DNA from: Labilithrix sp.
Lineage (GTDB): Bacteria > Myxococcota_A > Polyangia > Polyangiales > Polyangiaceae
Length of the DNA: 64,000 bases
Direction: 5' to 3'
Assembly: GCA_019637155.1 (NCBI GenBank)
Contig: JAHBWE010000001.1
Coordinates: 248,001 to 312,000 of the forward strand
Below, one piece after another: positions 59,946-64,000 of this stretch. The notes beneath the pieces were generated by a model, which worked only from the letters and a program-made list of their open reading frames with translations, was not told where the DNA came from and did not search any database. Numbering within the stretch: the first letter of the stretch is position 1; each line of letters begins with the position of its first letter. Position numbers and translations under genes: made by a program.

Positions 59946-60929
59946 ATGGCCATCACCGAGAGCGAGGCGCTCGCAAGCCTCCGGATCCTGGTCGCGATCG
60001 CGCACGCGGACGGCACCGTCCACGAGGACGAGAGGCGCTCGCTCGCGGCCGCGATCGAGAGCTTGGAGCTCACGAAGGGCGTGCTCGGCGGCGTCACGGT
60101 GGACAGCCTGCTCGCGGAGCCCGTCGACGTCGACGGAGAGCTCGCGCTCCTGGAGAGCGAGGAGGCGCGGGCGCAGATCTACCGCAGCGCCTATTTCATG
60201 GCCAACGCCGACGGCGCCTGCACGCCGGACGAGCAGGTGCTCCTCGAGAAGATCGCGGCGCACGCGGGGACGACCGACGCGGAGCGCGCCACGCTCGATC
60301 GCATCTTCGTCGGTCGCGCGTCGCGCGAAGGCGGTCCGCTCTCGCTCGCGCCGATCGCTCCGCTCGCCGACGCGGGCGAGCGCAGCGCGGAGGTGCGAAA
60401 GCGCGCGCTCCGCTACGCCGTGCTCACCGCCGCGCTCGGCGCGTTCCCGATCCCGGGCCTCGCGATCGCGACCGATCTCGCCGTCGTCGCGGTGCAGCTC
60501 AAGATGATCCGCGACGTCGGCGCGCTCTGGGGCCACACCCTCGACGCGGCGGCGGCGAAGACGCTCCTCTACGGCGTCGGCCTCGGGACCGGCGCGCGCC
60601 TCGCGGTGAACAACCTCGCGAAGCTGATCCCGGGCTGGGGCAGCGTCATCGGCGCGACGACGTCGTTCGTGTCGACGTACGCGCTCGCGACCGTCATCGA
60701 CAAGGTCTTCGCTGACGGTCAGGTCCCCGCGACCGCGAAGCCGGAGGACCTGCGCGCTCGGTTCCGCGCGGCGGAGGAGATCGCGCGCTCCGTCTACAAG
60801 GACCAGGAGGAGGTCATCATCGCGTCGCAGCGCGCGAACAGCGCCGTCTTCGACGCGCTGAGCGAGCAGCTCTCCGAGGGGGTCATCTCGCAGGAGGAGT
60901 TCGACCGCAAGGTCGCCGAGCTCGCGTGA
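59946..60929 (+). CDS. TerB-like plus DUF697 membrane protein
   Basis: A 327-residue protein from ATG 59946. The first 140 residues are a TerB-like helical domain (SLRILVAIAHADGTVHEDERRSL; AYFMANADGACTPDEQVLLEKIA). Residues 155-265 resemble DUF697: LRYAVLTAALGAFPIPGLAIATDLAVVAVQ, GTGARLAVNNLAKLIPGWGSVIGATTSFVSTYALATV. The C-terminus is acidic and helical. TerB domains bind metal in tellurite-resistance systems; this combination also occurs in stress-response and phage-related loci. No Ter operon is present. Confidence 0.8.
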   Translation: MAITESEALASLRILVAIAHADGTVHEDERRSLAAAIESLELTKGVLGGVTVDSLLAEPVDVDGELALLESEEARAQIYRSAYFMANADGACTPDEQVLLEKIAAHAGTTDAERATLDRIFVGRASREGGPLSLAPIAPLADAGERSAEVRKRALRYAVLTAALGAFPIPGLAIATDLAVVAVQLKMIRDVGALWGHTLDAAAAKTLLYGVGLGTGARLAVNNLAKLIPGWGSVIGATTSFVSTYALATVIDKVFADGQVPATAKPEDLRARFRAAEEIARSVYKDQEEVIIASQRANSAVFDALSEQLSEGVISQEEFDRKVAELA

Positions 60930-60953
60930 GTCAGCGCCGGCGGGGACGCCGCG

Positions 60954-62453
60954 TCACGGGGCGGGGACGAGCTCCGTGCCGGTGGCGGCGCAGCCCGTCG
61001 CGACCATGTCTGCGGTCTTGCCGTAGGTGCCGTACGACCACGAGATCTCTTCGACCGTGCTGTATCGCTTGCGGCACCCACCGACGACGCCCTCGCGCGG
61101 GCACGCGGCGGCGCGGAACGTGGACGCGAGCGTCGGCGTGCTCTGGAGCAGACACCACGCCTCGAACTCCTTGACGCCGTCCGGCGTCGTCCCGGTCGCC
61201 TCGCGACAGAGGTCGCCGGAGTACGAGCAGGAGATCGCCGCGGTCGTCGGCGCGGTCGCGGCGCTCGGCGGCGGCGGCGTCTTCTTGCGGTAGGGGACGC
61301 ACGACGGCCCCGCGCACGCGATCGCCGCGCCGGCGAGCTCCTTCGTCGAGGTGAACATGACGTAGACGTCGGCGCCGTGCGGGAACACGTGCGCCGTGAC
61401 CGCGTCGCGGGAGAAGCCGGCCTGGCCCACCGTCACCGCCTCCGCGCCGGAGAGCTTCTGCACCGTCGCCCGTCCTCCGTTCGCCGGATCGGAGAAGCCG
61501 ACGTAGAGCGCGCCCGCGTCGTCGAGGGCGAAGGTGTGTTTGTCGCCGGCGGGGAGCGTGACGCGGACGAGCGCGCCGCCCTCGACGCGGTAGAGGTGCA
61601 CCTCGTCCTCCCTCTGCGCCGCTACGTACGTCGTCTCCTTCACGTTCGCGTTCGCGTTCGCGTTCGCGTGGAGCACGCGGAGCGCGGCGCCGTCGAGGGC
61701 GGCCTCCACCTCGAGCTCGGCGACGCGCTCGAGCGTCGCATCCGCGCGCCGGTACACGGCGAGGAACACGCCGGCGTCGCGCGCCTCGGTCGTCGCGACG
61801 CGCAGGTCGCCGTCCGCCGCGATCCCGAGCGCGATCGACCGCCCGGTCCCCGCCGTCGTCTCCGCCCGCGCCGTCGGGGTCGAGACGCCGAGCGTCGCCG
61901 ACGATCGGTAGGCGTAGGCGAGGCCTTGCGCGTCGACGGGGAAGGCGAGCTGCGGCTCGATCTCGAGCTGGCGCTGATCCGCCCCCGCCGCGCGCGTGAC
62001 GACGTGGCTCCAGCGGCCGTGCGGCGCGAAGATGGTGGCGTTCAGCTGCCCCATCGCGCGCCCGCCTTCGAACCAGTAGCGCGTCCGCAGCCCGTCGAAG
62101 CTCGCGTCGGACGAGAGGTTCGGTTCGACGACGCTGACGTCCGGCCCGTCGACGAACCCGTTCGTGAAGAACCCCGACATCGCGAAGGTGACGGGGCCCT
62201 GCTGAAGGCGCCGCGTCACCTCGATCACCGCGCCCGGCACGCCGTCGTGCACCGTGAAGGCGCGCGGCTGCACCGTCGCGACGCCGTCGACCCCGAGCAC
62301 CGGCACCGGCACGAAGCCGACGTAGGAGTAGCCGCGGCCCTCGATCAGCGCCGCGCGCTCGGCGCGATCGTCGTATCCCTCGCTCGCTTCGTCGCCGGAC
62401 CCGCACGCCGCGACGAGAGCGGCGGCGAGCACGGCCTTCACTTTGGCGCTCAT
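60954..62453 (-). CDS. Lipoprotein, possible beta-propeller, with a Cys-rich end
   Basis: A 499-residue protein with lipobox LVAAC (Cys17). The body has repeating strand pairs such as GVFLAVYRRADATLERVAELEVE and EVHLYRVEGGALVRVTLPAGDKHTFALDDAGALYVGFSD, suggesting a beta-propeller. Residues about 270-277 are the ANANANANV tract from a hexanucleotide repeat. The last 110 residues hold about eight cysteines (CSYSGDLCREATG; CLLQST; CPREGVVGGCRKRY). Function unknown. A 12-base gap precedes the next minus-strand gene. Confidence 0.75.
   Translation of the reverse strand: MSAKVKAVLAAALVAACGSGDEASEGYDDRAERAALIEGRGYSYVGFVPVPVLGVDGVATVQPRAFTVHDGVPGAVIEVTRRLQQGPVTFAMSGFFTNGFVDGPDVSVVEPNLSSDASFDGLRTRYWFEGGRAMGQLNATIFAPHGRWSHVVTRAAGADQRQLEIEPQLAFPVDAQGLAYAYRSSATLGVSTPTARAETTAGTGRSIALGIAADGDLRVATTEARDAGVFLAVYRRADATLERVAELEVEAALDGAALRVLHANANANANVKETTYVAAQREDEVHLYRVEGGALVRVTLPAGDKHTFALDDAGALYVGFSDPANGGRATVQKLSGAEAVTVGQAGFSRDAVTAHVFPHGADVYVMFTSTKELAGAAIACAGPSCVPYRKKTPPPPSAATAPTTAAISCSYSGDLCREATGTTPDGVKEFEAWCLLQSTPTLASTFRAAACPREGVVGGCRKRYSTVEEISWSYGTYGKTADMVATGCAATGTELVPAP
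61644..61667 (-). repeat. Hexanucleotide microsatellite (GTTCGC)4
   Basis: Four exact GTTCGC units on the plus strand encode alternating Ala-Asn in the lipoprotein. The repeat keeps the frame in multiples of two residues and could be hypervariable. Confidence 0.9.
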
Positions 62454-62463
62454 CGCTCACCTT

Positions 62464-63984
62464 CTATCGTGGCGCGACGCGCGGCGGAAGCACGCGGAAC
62501 CCCTCCGTCAGCTGGATCTCCGGGACGCGGCCGGCGTGGACGGGGAGGTCGCCGAGCGCGGCGAGGAGGCGCTCCGGCGCGATCGCCTCGCGCGCGACGT
62601 AGCCCGCGTGGACGCGGCCGCCGCTCTCCCACGCCGCCGCGAGCTGGACCTCCGGGAGCGTGTAGAGTGCATCTTCCACGCGGCGGAGGCTCACGCCGCC
62701 GACGAAGCGCGAGAGCGCGTCGACGAACCAGAGCTTGCCGGTCGCGTCGCGCTCGAGCACGTCGTTCGTCACGAGCCACGTGCCGCCGTCGGCGAACGCG
62801 TTCGCGATCGCGCCGGGGAGGATCTCGTCGGGCTCGACCTTCACCGCGAGGAGCCCCGCCTCCTCCGCGCCCGCGTGGACGAGGTGTCCCGCGCCGTCGC
62901 GCACGACCTGCCGCGTCTCCGGATCGAACGCGACGAGGGTGACCTCCGCGCTGCCGGGGAGGACCGAGCCGAGCGAGCCCGGCGCGTCGCCGGAGGCGTC
63001 GGCGAGGATCGCGCGGTGCGCGGTGCCGGCGTAGAACTCGATCGTGTCGACGCCGAAGCGCTCGCGGAGCCGCGTCGCGAGCGCGGGCCGCATGCCGCTC
63101 CCGGCGAAGAGCCGGACCGGGAGGTGACGATCGGCGCGCTCCTCGAGGAGCGGGCGGAGCATCTCTCCTGTGTAGAATACAATCGTCGCCCCGGCGTGCC
63201 GGATCGCGGCGACGAGCGCGCCCGCGTAGTCCTTGCGCGGCATCTCCACGAGCGCGAGGCGCGCGCCGCCCGCGAGCGCGGCGCCGGCGCTGACGAGGAG
63301 GCCGGTCGGGTGATGGAGCGGCACCGCGCACAGCACCGTGTCGGCGGGCTCCACCGTGCACACCGCCGCCGCGCCGATCGCGGAGAGCGCCCAGCGGTGG
63401 TTGGTGACCGGCACCGCGCGGAGCGCGCCGTCCTGCTCCGAGGGGCGGAGGAGGATCATCGCGAGGTCGCGCGCGGCGCCTTCGTCCGCGTGCTCGAGCG
63501 CGATCTCCGTCACGTCGACCGCCTCCATGTCGAAGGCGCCGTCGATCGCGCGCTTGCTGCCGCCGCCGAGGACGAGCGCGCCCGGGATCCCGACGTGCTC
63601 GGGATCGACGACGATGCGGTCGACGCCCGCGTCGCGGAACGCGTCCTCGACGCCCTCGCGCGGCGCGTCCGGCGGCGCGATGACCGCGATCGCGCCGATG
63701 CGTCCGAGGGCGGTCGCGGTCGAGAGGAGGCTCGGCCGGCTGTGCATCCAGACGCCGACCTTCTCGCCCGGCCGTACGCCGACGAAGGTGAGGCCGCGCG
63801 CGACGTTGCTCACGCGCGTGTCCGCGTCGCGGAACGAGAACGCGCGCCCGCGCCAGAGGAAGAACGTCGCGTCCGGCGTCTCCTTCGCGCGGCGGGCGAG
63901 CTCGCGGCTCGCGCTGATCTTCGTCTCCGGCTCGATGCTCGCGAGGCGGCGGAGGCGCGGCTCCTGCCAGCGCACGGTGTCCAC
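62464..63984 (-). CDS. Degenerate acyl-CoA synthetase-like (adenylate-forming) protein, 5' end possibly outside
   Basis: From GTG 63984; the frame stays open to 64000, so the start may lie beyond the window. The overall layout fits FATP/FadD-type ligases: RDADTRVSNVARGLTFVGVRPGEKVGVWMHSRPS, then VLCAVPLHHPTGLLVSAGAALAGGARL, FYAGTAH and FVDALSRFVGGVSLRRVEDALYTLPEV. However, the phosphate loop (usually T/S-S-G-T-T-G-x-P-K) reads LLRPSEQDGALRAVPV, and the final lysine position (GTFK) reads EGFRVLPPRVAPR. It is probably unable to adenylate a substrate. Confidence 0.8.
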   Translation of the reverse strand: MDTVRWQEPRLRRLASIEPETKISASRELARRAKETPDATFFLWRGRAFSFRDADTRVSNVARGLTFVGVRPGEKVGVWMHSRPSLLSTATALGRIGAIAVIAPPDAPREGVEDAFRDAGVDRIVVDPEHVGIPGALVLGGGSKRAIDGAFDMEAVDVTEIALEHADEGAARDLAMILLRPSEQDGALRAVPVTNHRWALSAIGAAAVCTVEPADTVLCAVPLHHPTGLLVSAGAALAGGARLALVEMPRKDYAGALVAAIRHAGATIVFYTGEMLRPLLEERADRHLPVRLFAGSGMRPALATRLRERFGVDTIEFYAGTAHRAILADASGDAPGSLGSVLPGSAEVTLVAFDPETRQVVRDGAGHLVHAGAEEAGLLAVKVEPDEILPGAIANAFADGGTWLVTNDVLERDATGKLWFVDALSRFVGGVSLRRVEDALYTLPEVQLAAAWESGGRVHAGYVAREAIAPERLLAALGDLPVHAGRVPEIQLTEGFRVLPPRVAPR

Positions 63985-64000
63985 CGTCGCGTTCGCGCTC

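Noticed and set aside
1-64000. tRNA, rRNA, CRISPR arrays, prophage or insertion-sequence genes
   Set aside because: I looked for these and saw no convincing example, although tRNA genes are hard to exclude by eye.

Overview
The window is about 70% GC, densely coded, and carries no rRNA, tRNA, CRISPR array, insertion sequence or phage gene that I can see. The gene content points to a myxobacterium-like deltaproteobacterium (Myxococcota, class Polyangia). The signs are about twenty secreted lipoproteins, several with long serine or Asp/Pro/Ala linkers, Cys-rich extracellular lipoproteins, two Ser/Thr kinases, a PP2C phosphatase, an FHA-type enhancer-binding-protein relative and a PEGA protein. 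The genus is inference; no marker gene is present. Both ends cut genes: a TonB-dependent receptor at position 1 and an acyl-CoA-synthetase-like gene at 64000.

Layout. 1-7 kb: TonB/receptor fusion with a lipoprotein; UDP-GlcNAc 2-epimerase with a TagA/WecG transferase; a GT4 transferase; an RNA 2',3'-cyclic phosphodiesterase. 7-14.5 kb: envelope and secreted proteins (nuclease/phosphatase-fold lipoprotein, DUF4105 protein, VWA lipoprotein, Ser-linker lipoproteins, GH75 chitosanase) and two small damaged ORFs. 14.5-20.6 kb: ABC-F ATPase Uup, RRM/Gly-rich protein, PH-like membrane protein, two-domain PPK2, a 52-residue membrane peptide, a DUF218 protein. 20.6-28.1 kb: a kinase/START/DUF5939/degenerate-cyclase fusion, an esterase, and an operon with 4-base overlaps (phosphoesterase, lipoprotein, DUF455, ATP-grasp). 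28-33.3 kb: small membrane proteins, GNAT, rhodanese with a repetitive tail, DUF2267-like protein, aminotransferase, Cys-rich lipoprotein. 33.4-39.2 kb: kinase-like and dehydrogenase halves resembling ACAD10/11, then a chlorite-dismutase/HemQ-family protein, an FmdE-like lipoprotein and a small four-helix protein with a diheme-type histidine pattern. 39-42.3 kb: hypothetical proteins and lipoproteins. 42.6-49.5 kb: signalling cluster (PP2C; PH-like protein, TrmY, lipoprotein and FHA/AAA+ in one operon; kinase and PEGA protein). 49.6-64 kb: FGE-like lipoprotein, truncated nuclease, L,D-transpeptidase, OPA-type transporter, PHP hydrolase, CAP lipoprotein, hemerythrin, malic enzyme, TerB/DUF697 protein, lipoprotein, degenerate adenylate-forming protein.

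How genes work together. Many neighbours overlap by ATGA or GTGA, so translational coupling is common and helps fix starts. The strongest candidates for undescribed biology are the HemQ-like/FmdE-like/four-helix cassette (37516-39208), the kinase/pseudocyclase fusion (20633-23422), the bacterial TrmY operon (43445-47050), and a dispersed GC-rich repeat with a covarying hairpin at two convergent gene junctions (about 33.3 and 42.4 kb).
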